This document shows positions 35,348 through 44,787 of a stretch of DNA of 64,000 nt, piece after piece. Under the pieces are notes generated by a model that was given only the letters and a program-made list of their open reading frames with translations, was not told the origin of the DNA and made no database searches. The DNA lies in assembly GCF_001461825.1 (NCBI RefSeq), contig NZ_LLZC01000008.1, forward strand, positions 1 to 64,000, in the 5' to 3' direction. The DNA is from Bacillus velezensis (lineage in GTDB: Bacteria > Bacillota > Bacilli > Bacillales > Bacillaceae). The position numbers were made by a program, and so were the translations under genes. Every line of letters begins with the position of its first letter. Within the stretch, counting starts at the first letter, position 1.

Positions 35348-38300
35348 TTATGCTTCGTTCACTTTTTTTGCTTTTCTTCTTTGATACAGATACAGTGCGG
35401 TTCCGAGCGCGCTGATGAGAAAGCCGGCAAGAAGGATGGAATACATCGTTGTGGCCGTATCAGGAAGCAGGCCGCCCGGCGATACCCCGTCCTGCGCAGG
35501 GCCGGATGACGGTTTTTGTCCGCTTGGCTGCTTTCCGGAGCCGTGATCTCCGCTTGTCGGCGGCGCGCTCTTCGTGTTTGCGTTTAATATGGTGTATTCA
35601 CTGAAATGATTTGTATAGCCCGTGACGAGATCGTGTGAAACCGAACCGTTGTCTGTTTTTGTATAGACGTTCTTTTTCCGGTCTACATGGTAAATGCCCG
35701 GCTGTTTCGCCTTTTTCGTATTATCAATGCGCAGGATGAGCTTTACCGGCGCTTTGAATGTTTTGATGTCTTTGTTTTTCTGCTTCATTGTAAAGTCGTA
35801 TACATTTGAAAGCGCCCCGCTTACTTTTCCTTTCGGCGTCACGCCGAATCGTGTATCAGCTGAAGCAGCGTTTGCCATCGGCATTTTCATGCTGAACTTG
35901 TCATGCAGGATCGTAAGGGAAGAATCCGATGTTCTGTCCTTTAACAGGCCGATTTGTTTTTTTGTCACGCTGAGATCAATCGGCTTTTTGGCGCCGTCAT
36001 TCTTATCGTAATACACGATCGGCGTGTTGGCGTTTTTGGCATAGACGGCAAATGCGCTGTCATCTTCAAGCGTCCACGAGCCGTTTTTTTGTTTCGTCGG
36101 CAGGTACACCTCCTGCGCGCGGCCGTCAACTTTCGGTTCCACCGCTTTTCCCGCTTTTTCAAGCTGCTCGGTGAAGACCTCATAGTCGACAAAGCCAAGG
36201 TCTTCTTTATGGGACGCTTCGTTAAAGACGGAATATCCGTCTCCGCCTTCACCGACAAAGTTACTGGTGGCGACTCTGTATGTCTTCTTATCAGAAATCG
36301 GCTTTACGCTGCCGTCATCCTGTACGGCCGCAGCTTGAAGAACGCGGTGTCCCGGCTTTTTATTCAGTGTAAACGTGTATGTTAAACCGGCAACTTGAGG
36401 GAAGGCGCCGCCTTGAGCCTCAATTCCGCTTAATCCTTGTTCCAAGGCTTGTTTGATCTGTTTTCCGGTTAAATCCGCGACGTAAAGCGTGTTGCCGAAC
36501 GGCATCACATTCAGCACATCGCCGAGTGTGATGTCTCCTTTATCAATGCCCGCTCGGATGCCGCCCCCGTTTGTGATCGCGATTTGGGCGCCGGCCGCTT
36601 CCTTCGCTTTTTGCAGCATGCCGTCTGCGATGAAGTTTCCGAGATTGGTTTCTTTGGAGCGGACATGCTCGCGCTGGCCGTCAAGTGCGACCTTCGTTGA
36701 GCCGACTTTTTCATTTTTGACTGAGACGAGCTCTTTTTTAAACGGATCAAGCTCTTTTTTCAGATCCGGGTCTTCTTTCGTCTGCTCGTTCACCGGCAGC
36801 GCCTGAAGAGAGGATTGTTCCGGCAGAACGACGCCGTTTTTGTCAAATGCGACATCGACACGGCCTAAATATTCGCCGTATTCCTTTGCCTGGGCGACGA
36901 TGGTCGGCTCTTCGTTTTTGACAACTTCCATTTTATCTACAAGCGTATGCGTATGTCCGCCGACGATCAAGTCGATGCCTTTTACCTTTTTGGCGAGATC
37001 GAGATCACGCTGATGCCCGATATGGGTCAGGGCGATAATTTTATTGACATGTTCCTTATTCTGTATTTCTTTTACCGTATCTTGTGCGGATTGGAAGGCA
37101 TCATGAAAGACAATGCTTTTTCCCGGGCTTGATGTGACGGACGTATCTTCTGTCGTTAAGCCGAATACGGCGACTTTTTCTCCGTTTACATCAAGCAGAA
37201 TGTATGGATAGATGCCTGCTTTTTTCTTTTTCCCTGCCGTAAATGTGTCTGCTTTTTTCATGAATGGTCTGAGTTTTGACTCTTTGGACACATCGACATT
37301 TGAGCTGACGAGCGGAAAGTCAGGCGCTTGAAAATTGTATTTTCCGGACGGATCAGCCGCGCTCCCGTTACCGCTCAGGAAGCTGGCGAGAGCACCCGGA
37401 CCTTTATCAAACTCATGATTTCCGAAGGTCATTGCGTCGTAGCCCATGCTGTTCATCAATTTTAAATCAGCCAGCCCCTGCCACTTTGTGAAATAGAGAT
37501 CGCCTGAGAAAACGTCTCCCGCATCCAGTAAAATGCTGCGGTCGGTTTCGCTTCTGATTTCTTTGATTTTCGTCATCCGCCTCGCCGCGTTATCAAGGTG
37601 GGCGTGCGTGTCGTTTGTATGCATAACGGTGAGTTTCCATGCATCATCTTTCGGCGGCTTTGTGCCCGGTTCATCATCTTTGAATTGGAGCTTGTACTGT
37701 CCGTAGCCCGCGTTTTGTGATTCACCGATATAGGCGACGTCATCTGCGCGGTCGGCAAACGGCTTTGCAGCCAAGGAAGATTCAAATGTCAGGTTTGTCC
37801 CTTTGACCGGAAGGATGGACCAGTTATGATCAGCCTGCGGATTAATCGTTTTCTGCTGGATGATGTAATCCATTAAGACCTGCCTGTTCTCATCGGCAGA
37901 AGAGTATACGATTTTATCATTGCTTAAGTGAGGGAATCCTCCGCCGCCTGAAGCGCGGTAATTATTTGTGACGATCAGAAATTCCTGCTTGGCGCTGACG
38001 GGCTTTCCTTGATAAGAAAGGTTGACGATCCGGCTTGCATCGGGATGAATGACTGTTCCGTTTTCGTTGTATTTCGCCGGTTTTGTGACATCGACCTGAT
38101 AGGTGACACCGTCAATGACATCAAAATTGTATGAGCGGTAGGCGTCATTTAAAAGCGCTTGGCTGCCGCCTTTTGCCTGATCGATCTGATTAAATTGCCC
38201 CGCGGACATTTCGAGCCAGTCTTTCACTTCGCTTCCGTTCAGCTTGACGATCTGAACCGTGTTGTCATACAGGTACAAATCGCCGATGTTTTTGATGGCG

Positions 38301-39640
38301 AGGTCGCCAGCGGAAATGTTTGTATAGTAATTTGAGCCGTTCCGCCCGCCGGCTTTAAACGGAGCGCCCGCCGAGAGGATTGGCAGATCTTTGTATTCCG
38401 TATCCTTCATCTTATTTTCGGCGTACCATTTTTGCGCATCCGTTACGATTTGAATGGACGGATCATCTTTGACTTGGGCGAAGAAACTGTTGATATCGGC
38501 TTTTGTCTGGCCGACGGGTTCTCTGATGTATTTCAAAGTGCCTTCGTGCGCTTTTTTGACGGTATTGACGACGGTTTCGTTTTCCGACGTCACATTGCCG
38601 GCAATCGGCTCGATGCTGCCTTTTGCATCTTCCACATGCCACACGCTGTCTGTTTTTTCAAGCCGGAGGTCGATGACGCCGGCATATTTGCCCCAGCTGC
38701 TTGACATGACAACGGGGATGCCGTTAATCGTGCCTTTATCGACGTCGAATTGATCAGCGCCTTTGTATTCGGCATCAGGGAAAAGCCCGTGCTGATGGCC
38801 GGATACGATCGCGTCAATTCCGCCGACTTTCGTTGCCAGGTCAAAAACGGCGTTTTCCGCTCCGGAAGACTGCGCTTTTTTTTCGATGCCGCTGTGGGCG
38901 AGGGCGATGACGATATCGGCTCCTTCAGCTTTCATTTTCGGAACGGTTTTCTTTGCGGATTCCACAATGTCTTCGACCTGAACGCGGCCTTCGAGATTTT
39001 TCTTATCCCACGTCATGATTTGGGGAGGAACAAAGCCGATGTAGCCGACTTTTATCTGATGCTTGCCGCCGTTTTCATCCGTGACGGTTTTGTCTTTTAT
39101 GACATAAGGCGTATAACGGTTTTCGCCGCTTAATGTTTTCACATTGGCGTTAACGATCGGATAATCAGCGCCTTTGATTGTCCCGTCGAGAAATTCAAGC
39201 CCGTAATTAAATTCATGATTGCCGAGTGTTCCTGCGTCATAATGCAGACTGTTCATCACTTCAATGATCGGATGGGTCTTTGCGCCTGAAATGATATCAT
39301 TTTTCTCATATTTTACGGCGTATTCTCCGAGGGGATTCCCCTGAATCAGGTCTCCGTTATCGACAAGCAGCGTATTCGGGTTTTCGCGCCTGTGCTTCTC
39401 AATAAGCTGAGCCGTTCTGGCCAGCCCGAATTCCGTTGTCGGTTTGTCGCTGTAGTAATCGTAGTCCATCATGTTAGCGTGAACGTCAGTTGTGGCTAAA
39501 ATGCTGAGATTCACACTGGAGGATTTGTTTTCTTCTGCTTTAATGGGTGATGTTGGGAGGATTAGACTAAGTATCATAACTAGGGGCAGCAGAATACGGA
39601 GTGTCATATTGACGCTGCATCGTCTTTTCTGTATTCTCAC
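35348..39640 (-). CDS. yfkN: wall-anchored trifunctional nucleotide phosphoesterase YfkN
   Basis: A 1430-aa exported enzyme with a signal peptide (ILLPLVMILSLILPTSPIKAEE) and two metallophosphoesterase/5'-nucleotidase modules in tandem. The first (about 45-620; ATTDVHANMM, GNHEFNYG) resembles 2',3'-cyclic nucleotide phosphodiesterase/3'-nucleotidase. The second (about 660-1160; MHTNDTHAHLD, GNHEFDKG, TNGGGIRAG) is 5'-nucleotidase-like. The tail has a Ser/Gly/Pro-rich spacer, LPDTA, a helix and RRKAKK: a sortase signal of the YhcS type, unlike the LPKTG of the adhesin. GTG 39640 follows AAAGGTGGAG. In B. subtilis YfkN salvages phosphate and nucleosides outside the cell. Confidence 0.95.
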   Translation of the reverse strand: MRIQKRRCSVNMTLRILLPLVMILSLILPTSPIKAEENKSSSVNLSILATTDVHANMMDYDYYSDKPTTEFGLARTAQLIEKHRRENPNTLLVDNGDLIQGNPLGEYAVKYEKNDIISGAKTHPIIEVMNSLHYDAGTLGNHEFNYGLEFLDGTIKGADYPIVNANVKTLSGENRYTPYVIKDKTVTDENGGKHQIKVGYIGFVPPQIMTWDKKNLEGRVQVEDIVESAKKTVPKMKAEGADIVIALAHSGIEKKAQSSGAENAVFDLATKVGGIDAIVSGHQHGLFPDAEYKGADQFDVDKGTINGIPVVMSSSWGKYAGVIDLRLEKTDSVWHVEDAKGSIEPIAGNVTSENETVVNTVKKAHEGTLKYIREPVGQTKADINSFFAQVKDDPSIQIVTDAQKWYAENKMKDTEYKDLPILSAGAPFKAGGRNGSNYYTNISAGDLAIKNIGDLYLYDNTVQIVKLNGSEVKDWLEMSAGQFNQIDQAKGGSQALLNDAYRSYNFDVIDGVTYQVDVTKPAKYNENGTVIHPDASRIVNLSYQGKPVSAKQEFLIVTNNYRASGGGGFPHLSNDKIVYSSADENRQVLMDYIIQQKTINPQADHNWSILPVKGTNLTFESSLAAKPFADRADDVAYIGESQNAGYGQYKLQFKDDEPGTKPPKDDAWKLTVMHTNDTHAHLDNAARRMTKIKEIRSETDRSILLDAGDVFSGDLYFTKWQGLADLKLMNSMGYDAMTFGNHEFDKGPGALASFLSGNGSAADPSGKYNFQAPDFPLVSSNVDVSKESKLRPFMKKADTFTAGKKKKAGIYPYILLDVNGEKVAVFGLTTEDTSVTSSPGKSIVFHDAFQSAQDTVKEIQNKEHVNKIIALTHIGHQRDLDLAKKVKGIDLIVGGHTHTLVDKMEVVKNEEPTIVAQAKEYGEYLGRVDVAFDKNGVVLPEQSSLQALPVNEQTKEDPDLKKELDPFKKELVSVKNEKVGSTKVALDGQREHVRSKETNLGNFIADGMLQKAKEAAGAQIAITNGGGIRAGIDKGDITLGDVLNVMPFGNTLYVADLTGKQIKQALEQGLSGIEAQGGAFPQVAGLTYTFTLNKKPGHRVLQAAAVQDDGSVKPISDKKTYRVATSNFVGEGGDGYSVFNEASHKEDLGFVDYEVFTEQLEKAGKAVEPKVDGRAQEVYLPTKQKNGSWTLEDDSAFAVYAKNANTPIVYYDKNDGAKKPIDLSVTKKQIGLLKDRTSDSSLTILHDKFSMKMPMANAASADTRFGVTPKGKVSGALSNVYDFTMKQKNKDIKTFKAPVKLILRIDNTKKAKQPGIYHVDRKKNVYTKTDNGSVSHDLVTGYTNHFSEYTILNANTKSAPPTSGDHGSGKQPSGQKPSSGPAQDGVSPGGLLPDTATTMYSILLAGFLISALGTALYLYQRRKAKKVNEA

Positions 39641-39794
39641 CTGTTCTCCACCTTTCAACAAATTTTGTCATGCAGTACCATTGTAAGAATATTTTGTGAA
39701 AGTTCATATAGATTTCATGATGATTCTTGTAAAAAGATGAAAAATGAGGATAATGACCTATGTAAAACGGATGAGCGGCAAACGCGTTACCTAT

Positions 39795-39820
39795 GTTTGA
39801 TGTTAGTGTGGCTGGGGTAC
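39795..39820 (+). promoter_or_regulatory. SigB-type promoter of yfkM
   Basis: GTTTGA (39795-39800) and GGGTAC (39815-39820), 14 bp apart, match the SigB consensus GTTTAA-N12-15-GGGTAT. yfkM is a known general-stress (SigB) gene. Confidence 0.75.
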
Positions 39821-39860
39821 ATGGATTTATGTAGACTTCATCAAGCAGGAGGTAGTAACT

Positions 39861-40376
39861 ATGGGTAAAAAAATTGCAGTTGTATTAACGGATTATTTTG
39901 AGGATGTCGAGTATACTGAACCTGCGAAAGCTTTTAAAGATGCGGGTCATGAATTAACCGTAATTGAACAGGAAAAAGGAAAAACAGTCAAAGGCAAACA
40001 AGGGGAAGCGGAAGTGAAAGTGGACGCGTCCATCGATGATGTGAATTCTAAAGACTTTGACGCATTGCTGATCCCGGGCGGATTCTCTCCTGACATGCTG
40101 CGTGCGGATGACCGTTTCGTCCAATTTGCCAAAGCGTTCATGGATGATAAAAAACCGGTGTTCGCCATCTGCCACGGACCTCAGCTTCTCATCAACGCGA
40201 AAGCATTGGACGGGCGCAAAGCGACAGGGTTTACTTCAATCCGAATCGACATGGAAAACGCGGGCGCGAATGTTGTGGATGAAGAAGTCGTCGTCTGCCA
40301 GAACCAGCTGGTCACAAGCCGCACACCGGATGACATTCCGGCATTCAACCGCGAATCATTAAAACTGCTTGCGTAA
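39861..40376 (+). CDS. yfkM: DJ-1/PfpI family general stress protein YfkM
   Basis: A 171-aa DJ-1/PfpI superfamily protein with the nucleophile Cys104 in AICHGPQ, flanked by the Glu/His pattern of the family. Such proteins act on glyoxal-type damage or as chaperones or proteases; the activity of YfkM is not certain. AGGAGG lies before the ATG. A SigB promoter upstream fits its known name General stress protein 18. Confidence 0.93.
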   Translation: MGKKIAVVLTDYFEDVEYTEPAKAFKDAGHELTVIEQEKGKTVKGKQGEAEVKVDASIDDVNSKDFDALLIPGGFSPDMLRADDRFVQFAKAFMDDKKPVFAICHGPQLLINAKALDGRKATGFTSIRIDMENAGANVVDEEVVVCQNQLVTSRTPDDIPAFNRESLKLLA

Positions 40377-40378
40377 TA

Positions 40379-40414
40379 TAAAAGCGGAGCGCCGTATCAG
40401 GCGTTCCGCTTTTT
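40379..40414. terminator. bidirectional terminator between yfkM and the LacI gene
   Basis: The stem AAAGCGGAGCGCC/GGCGTTCCGCTTT is followed by a T run. It overlaps the 3' end of the convergent LacI-family gene. Confidence 0.85.
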
Positions 40415-41428
40415 TTGTGAAGATTCCCGGATGACCAGCTCAGGCGCCAGAATAATGCGTTGTTTTTTGTGCTGGGAACTGGTAATTTTATGATGCAGCA
40501 ATTGAGCCGCTTCTTTTCCCGACTGCCGCGGAAAGGAAGAAACGGTTGTAAGCGGGGGATAAGAAATTTCAGCTTCCGGCACGTTATCAAAGCCGATAAT
40601 GTCAATATCTTCGCCCGGAACGAGCCCGGCTTTTCTGATCCCTTGCATGACGCCGAACGCGACCAAATCACTGAAGCAGAAAATCGCGGTCGGGCGCTCA
40701 GACCGGCGGAGGAGCTCCGTCACGGCTTCACAGCCTGCTTCGCGGGTCGGCGCGCTGTCAATGACATAGTCATTTTTTACTTCCAGATCCGCTTCACGGA
40801 GCGCTTTTTTAAACCCTTTCATACGCTTCGTCCATGTTGATGAGTGCTTCACGCCGCCCAGAAACGCAATCTCCTGATGGCCTTTCTCAATGAAATGACG
40901 CACTGCCTTATAGGTGCCTTCCTCATAATCGGCTCCGACAAAATCACAATCTGCATCGGCAATCTCCCTGACGGCGAGCACGACCGGAATGTCAAGCTGC
41001 TCGAGGCGGGAAAGGGTTTCCTCAGCCGTACCTGAAACCGGACACAAAATCAATCCGCCGACCCTGTGCTCCAGCATGGTCGAGATCAGCTGCTCCTGCT
41101 TGGCGACGGAATCAAATGTCGTGCCTAACAGCACCGTTAATCCGACTTCCTCAAGCGTATTCTGAACGCCGATCAGAAACTCTGAGAAAAACGTATTGGA
41201 AATGTCAGTAATAATCAATCCTACCGTTGTGGACGTCTGTGATCGTAAATTCGCGGCGACCCGATCATATACGTACCCCAGCTCCCGCATGGATTGCAGC
41301 ACTTTCTCACGGGTCGCTTCGGAAATTCGCGGATTGTTGCGGACGATTAATGAAGCGGTGGATGTTGAGACGCCGGCATGTTCAGCGACCTGCTGCAATG
41401 TCACCCGGCGTTTTTTTTGCTGTTTCAT
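40397..41428 (-). CDS. LacI-family transcriptional regulator of the shikimate-type cluster
   Basis: A 343-aa LacI/GalR repressor: N-terminal helix-turn-helix and hinge (VTLQQVAEHAGVSTSTASLI, LGYVYDRVAANLRSQ) and a periplasmic-binding-protein-like effector domain (GLIITDISNTFF, FCFSDLVAFGVMQG, DIIGFDN). ATG 41428 has GTGAGGA at 9 bases, while the in-frame ATG at 41437 is too close. It lies downstream of, and codirectional with, the shikimate dehydrogenase / dehydroquinase / transporter genes, but after their terminator. Two LacI-type palindromes in the promoter region of that operon are its probable targets. Confidence 0.88.
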   Translation of the reverse strand: MKQQKKRRVTLQQVAEHAGVSTSTASLIVRNNPRISEATREKVLQSMRELGYVYDRVAANLRSQTSTTVGLIITDISNTFFSEFLIGVQNTLEEVGLTVLLGTTFDSVAKQEQLISTMLEHRVGGLILCPVSGTAEETLSRLEQLDIPVVLAVREIADADCDFVGADYEEGTYKAVRHFIEKGHQEIAFLGGVKHSSTWTKRMKGFKKALREADLEVKNDYVIDSAPTREAGCEAVTELLRRSERPTAIFCFSDLVAFGVMQGIRKAGLVPGEDIDIIGFDNVPEAEISYPPLTTVSSFPRQSGKEAAQLLHHKITSSQHKKQRIILAPELVIRESSQKKRNA

Positions 41429-41517
41429 ACGTCGCATTCCTCACTTGGTTTTTATTCGTTACATCCATTATAAGCGTTTTGGCGCATGAGAAGAAAGAGA
41501 GAGGGGAGAAAATGACA

Positions 41518-41550
41518 AAGCGCCGGAAGACGGAGTGTCCTTCGGCGCTT
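41518..41550 (-). terminator. terminator of the shikimate-type operon
   Basis: A long stem, AAGCGCCGAAGG/CTTCCGGCGCTT on the minus strand, is followed by TTTGTC. It overlaps the region just after the dehydrogenase stop. Confidence 0.75.
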
Positions 41551-41563
41551 CTATTACAATAGG

Positions 41564-42448
41564 TTATTCAAACATTTGCTCTTTAATATACTGAACCGGC
41601 ATTTCACGGCCTGTCCAATATTCAAACGCCATGGCGCCCTGCCAAAGCATCATGCCGAGGCCGTTAATGGTGTTGCAGCCGGCCGCTTGAGCTTGTTCAA
41701 GCAATTTCGACGTAACGGGGTTGTAAACGACGTCTGTCACAATCAAATCAGGACGGAGCATGGATGTATCTTCAATGACGCTCAAGCCTTCAAGCGGTTT
41801 CATGCCGACACCCGTTCCGTTTGTGAAAATATCGCTTGAAGCGATTTCAGCACGCAGCGCATCTTGATCTTCGAGCGGGAAGACTTTCGCTTTACAAGAA
41901 GATCCCTTCATTTCTTCATTGATAATGCGGACGTTTTCTTCCGCTTTTTCGAAAAACGCGTCATTACGGGCGAAAATAGAGATTTCTCCGAGGCCTTCCA
42001 ATGCGGATTGAATCGCTATCGGAGTGGCGGCCCCGCCGGAACCGACCAGCGTCATTTTTTTGCCTGTGATATCGATGCCGTGTTCTTTTAAGTTGCGGAC
42101 GTATCCCATACCGTCAGTCGAGTGTCCGATCAGTCTGCCGTTTTCATTAACGACTGTATTCACCGCGCCGGTGAATTTCGCTGAATCCGCGAGTTCATCG
42201 AGGTAAGGGAGAATGTTCATCTTGTTCGGCATCGAGACATTGAATCCTCTGACGTTTAAGGCGCGCATTCCCGTTACCACATCTTCCAGCTGTTCATTGC
42301 CGACTTCAAACGCGAGGTAAGCGTAGTTCAAACCTAATTTTTTAAACGCCAGGTTGTGCATCGCCGGAGATAAAGAGTGTCCGATCGGTGTCGCGAATAA
42401 TCCGATAAGCTGAGTTTTTCCGTTAATCCGTCCTAAATCTTTCTTCAT
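41564..42448 (-). CDS. shikimate/quinate dehydrogenase (AroE/YdiB-like)
   Basis: A 294-aa shikimate dehydrogenase-family enzyme: substrate domain with GLFATPIGHSLSP, catalytic Lys in NVSMPNKMN and Asp in GHSTDGMGY, and a Rossmann motif GSGGAATPIAIQ. ATG 42448 is preceded by GGAGGAAT. It converts shikimate or quinate to the 3-dehydro compound with NAD(P). The gene context (type I dehydroquinase, MFS transporter, LacI regulator) mirrors the E. coli ydiB-aroD-ydiMN set and suggests use or uptake of quinate/shikimate, not the housekeeping aromatic pathway. Confidence 0.85.
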   Translation of the reverse strand: MKKDLGRINGKTQLIGLFATPIGHSLSPAMHNLAFKKLGLNYAYLAFEVGNEQLEDVVTGMRALNVRGFNVSMPNKMNILPYLDELADSAKFTGAVNTVVNENGRLIGHSTDGMGYVRNLKEHGIDITGKKMTLVGSGGAATPIAIQSALEGLGEISIFARNDAFFEKAEENVRIINEEMKGSSCKAKVFPLEDQDALRAEIASSDIFTNGTGVGMKPLEGLSVIEDTSMLRPDLIVTDVVYNPVTSKLLEQAQAAGCNTINGLGMMLWQGAMAFEYWTGREMPVQYIKEQMFE

Positions 42449-42513
42449 GATGTATTCCTCCGTTAGTCCATTCATTTGTTTTTCATCCCGCTTTGAGGGC
42501 AGAAAAACGCTGA

Positions 42514-43275
42514 TTACATATGTTTATTTAAAATGCTGAGTACGCTGCGCAATTCTTCAACGGGAATCTGTCCGGGCGCTGATGCTTCTTTGCCCGCTCC
42601 GAACGTGCACGCTGACCCGAAGACTTCGCCGGCCAGGCGGCTGATCAGGCCTGTCCCCGCCATTGACATCGTGATGATCGGCCGGTCTGCGTATTGTGTT
42701 TTCATCGTGTGAGTGGCATCCAATAAGACGAAAACATCTTCAGTGCTTTGCGGCATCACCGCAATTTTCGGAATGTGCGCGCCGTACGCCTGCATGTTCC
42801 GCAGCCGGGAAATGATTTCTTCTTTTTTCGGTGTCTGATGAAAATCATGATTGGACATGACGACATATACGCCGTTATCTTCAGCGGTTTTCACAATTGA
42901 TTTGACTTCCGCTTCTCCCGTAAACAACTCAACGTCTGCAAGGTCAATATGTTTTGTTTCGATGGCGGTTTTAAGCAATTCAATGTAAAAGCGGTCATCA
43001 ATAACTTTATTTCCGCCTTCTTTATGGGTTCTGAATGTGAAAAGCAGCGGTGTTGCGCCTGCGGCTTTCCGCAGCTTTTCAAGCATGCCTTTTACGGCAT
43101 CCAGGCTGTCAACATGCTCGTACACATCCGCCCGCCACTCAATGATATCCGGGCGAAGCCTGTTGACGGCTTCCGTTTCTTCGAGCAGTTCTTTCTCTCC
43201 GGCCGCCATCAGCGGCACAATGATCTTCGGAAGCCCTTCGCCGATGACCGTGTTTCTGATCGTGATAGATTGCAT
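42514..43275 (-). CDS. aroD: type I 3-dehydroquinate dehydratase
   Basis: A 253-aa class I dehydroquinase that turns 3-dehydroquinate into 3-dehydroshikimate through a Schiff base. Visible active-site features: Glu/Arg in EWRADVYEH, His in MSNHDFHQT, the Schiff-base Lys in PKIAVMP, and the closing loop near SAPGQIP. GGGAGAGG lies before the ATG. It follows the MFS gene by 26 bp and precedes the dehydrogenase by 65 bp. The symbol follows the E. coli name for type I enzymes; in B. subtilis the housekeeping gene is called aroC. Confidence 0.9.
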   Translation of the reverse strand: MQSITIRNTVIGEGLPKIIVPLMAAGEKELLEETEAVNRLRPDIIEWRADVYEHVDSLDAVKGMLEKLRKAAGATPLLFTFRTHKEGGNKVIDDRFYIELLKTAIETKHIDLADVELFTGEAEVKSIVKTAEDNGVYVVMSNHDFHQTPKKEEIISRLRNMQAYGAHIPKIAVMPQSTEDVFVLLDATHTMKTQYADRPIITMSMAGTGLISRLAGEVFGSACTFGAGKEASAPGQIPVEELRSVLSILNKHM

Positions 43276-43301
43276 GATAAATCCTCTCCCTTAAAAAATA
43301 G

Positions 43302-44495
43302 TCAGGCTTTCATCACTTGCTTAAAGCGGATTCCGATAAACAATGCGAGAAGGGCGCTGACGGCCGCAATTCCGATATCAAGCAGAAAAACAGGCGTCAG
43401 GCCGGCCGCTTTGGATATCGCTCCCGTTACAAGCGGAATGACAATAAAAGATAAGCTTGATGCTATATTAACAAAAGATGTGATCGTACCTTTATTTTTA
43501 GGGAATAAAACAGCCATAACCGTCATCGCCAATTGCAGAATGCCCGCAGTTGAAAGTCCGATGACAAAGGAGCTGATGACTGATACGGCCGGCTGATGAA
43601 TGAAAATCAGAGCAAGCAGCGCGATTGCCGCGATCACAGGGTACAGCACCATTACCGTAATCGGCTGAATCACTCTGTTTAACAGCACAGCCAGCAATAA
43701 TACGGATACAAGCGCCCCGATGCTGTAATAGCTCAACAATTTGACGGCCTGCACCTCAGGCATGCCCAAAACGGTTTGCCCGAACTTAGGAAGCCATACT
43801 TGAACGAGCATAAACAGCGCCGTAGATGAAAAGCCTAACAGAATGATCGCAAGGCCTTCACGCCATATCGACGGCTGTGATGTGAACGCGCCATCAGACG
43901 GAGAGGCTTCCGTCCGGCCGCCGTCTTCTTTTTGCTTATGATTCGGAAACGGAACTTTTAACAGGAAAAAGCCGTTCAGGAAGAAAATAATGCCCGGTAC
44001 GAAAAACGTCCAGCCGTAAAACAAATGCCTGTCCGCAATAAACGCGATAAAAAACGGAAGCACCGTCGCGCCGATGGATACAAACGCTTTGATTAACACG
44101 GTTGCAGAGCTTGCGTTTTTCGGAAATCCTTCAATAAGCGCCGGATATGTCCCGGAATCCAAAAAGGAATTGGCGATCCCGGCGAAAATGGCGAAGATAA
44201 ACGCGGCTGTATAGTTTGTCGAAAGCGGAATTCCGATTAGGAAAATCAGATACAGAAAGGCGCCCGATACGATAAACGGCCGTCTCCCGAATGTATCCGA
44301 AAGCTTCCCGGCAAACAGAAGCGAAATCAGCTTCCCGATTCCGATGGCGGAGACCAAATAGCTGACCCCGGCTGCGGATGTATGAAGCTGTTTTGATAAT
44401 GCCTCCATATTGGATGCGATAATAATATTGATCATGCCCAGCAGGAAATAGTTAATATAAAGACCCGCTGCCATTTTGGTGTATATGTTTTTCAT
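43302..44495 (-). CDS. MFS transporter of the shikimate-type cluster
   Basis: A 397-aa major facilitator with 12 predicted helices and the loop motif GKLSDTFGRRPF between helices 2 and 3. It is the first gene of the transporter-dehydroquinase-dehydrogenase row. By context it is likely to import quinate or shikimate, like E. coli YdiM/YdiN. Its position between yfkM and yfkK is that of yfkL, an MFS gene of strain 168, so it could also be the yfkL counterpart. The substrate is not known. Confidence 0.8.
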   Translation of the reverse strand: MKNIYTKMAAGLYINYFLLGMINIIIASNMEALSKQLHTSAAGVSYLVSAIGIGKLISLLFAGKLSDTFGRRPFIVSGAFLYLIFLIGIPLSTNYTAAFIFAIFAGIANSFLDSGTYPALIEGFPKNASSATVLIKAFVSIGATVLPFFIAFIADRHLFYGWTFFVPGIIFFLNGFFLLKVPFPNHKQKEDGGRTEASPSDGAFTSQPSIWREGLAIILLGFSSTALFMLVQVWLPKFGQTVLGMPEVQAVKLLSYYSIGALVSVLLLAVLLNRVIQPITVMVLYPVIAAIALLALIFIHQPAVSVISSFVIGLSTAGILQLAMTVMAVLFPKNKGTITSFVNIASSLSFIVIPLVTGAISKAAGLTPVFLLDIGIAAVSALLALFIGIRFKQVMKA

Positions 44496-44649
44496 GATGA
44501 CATCCCCTAATGCGGTTAATAAAGAATTAAATTATTTTTTAAATTGATAAAAGAACAGCACGATTCCCCTTTATTGAACCACTGCCTTTCTTTGAAAACT
44601 GTTTGATAAAACGGTTGCAAAACAAACTTGAATAACGCTGAGATCACAA

Positions 44650-44669
44650 TGAGTATATCGTTCTACTAA
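44650..44669 (-). promoter_or_regulatory. LacI-type operator O1
   Basis: TGAGTATATCGTTCTACTAA is an imperfect palindrome with a central CG, as LacI-family operators have. It shares AGTATATCGTTCTAC with O2, whose centre is 47 bp away. Read on the minus strand it includes TATACT, a possible -10 box of the MFS operon. Confidence 0.65.
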
Positions 44670-44696
44670 ATAAAAAAAGATAAGCGGCCCGCTCAT

Positions 44697-44716
44697 TTAG
44701 TATATCGTTCTACCAA
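44697..44716 (-). promoter_or_regulatory. LacI-type operator O2
   Basis: TTAGTATATCGTTCTACCAA reads TTRGTA....CG....TACYAA in both directions, a good palindrome around a central CG. With O1 it forms a repeated site suited to cooperative binding by the nearby LacI-family regulator. Confidence 0.65.
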
Positions 44717-44787
44717 GTTCACAGTTACTATACTCCTTCTTTTTATATGTGTCAAACCGATGAACTTTTTTTACTTTTTAAAATCAA

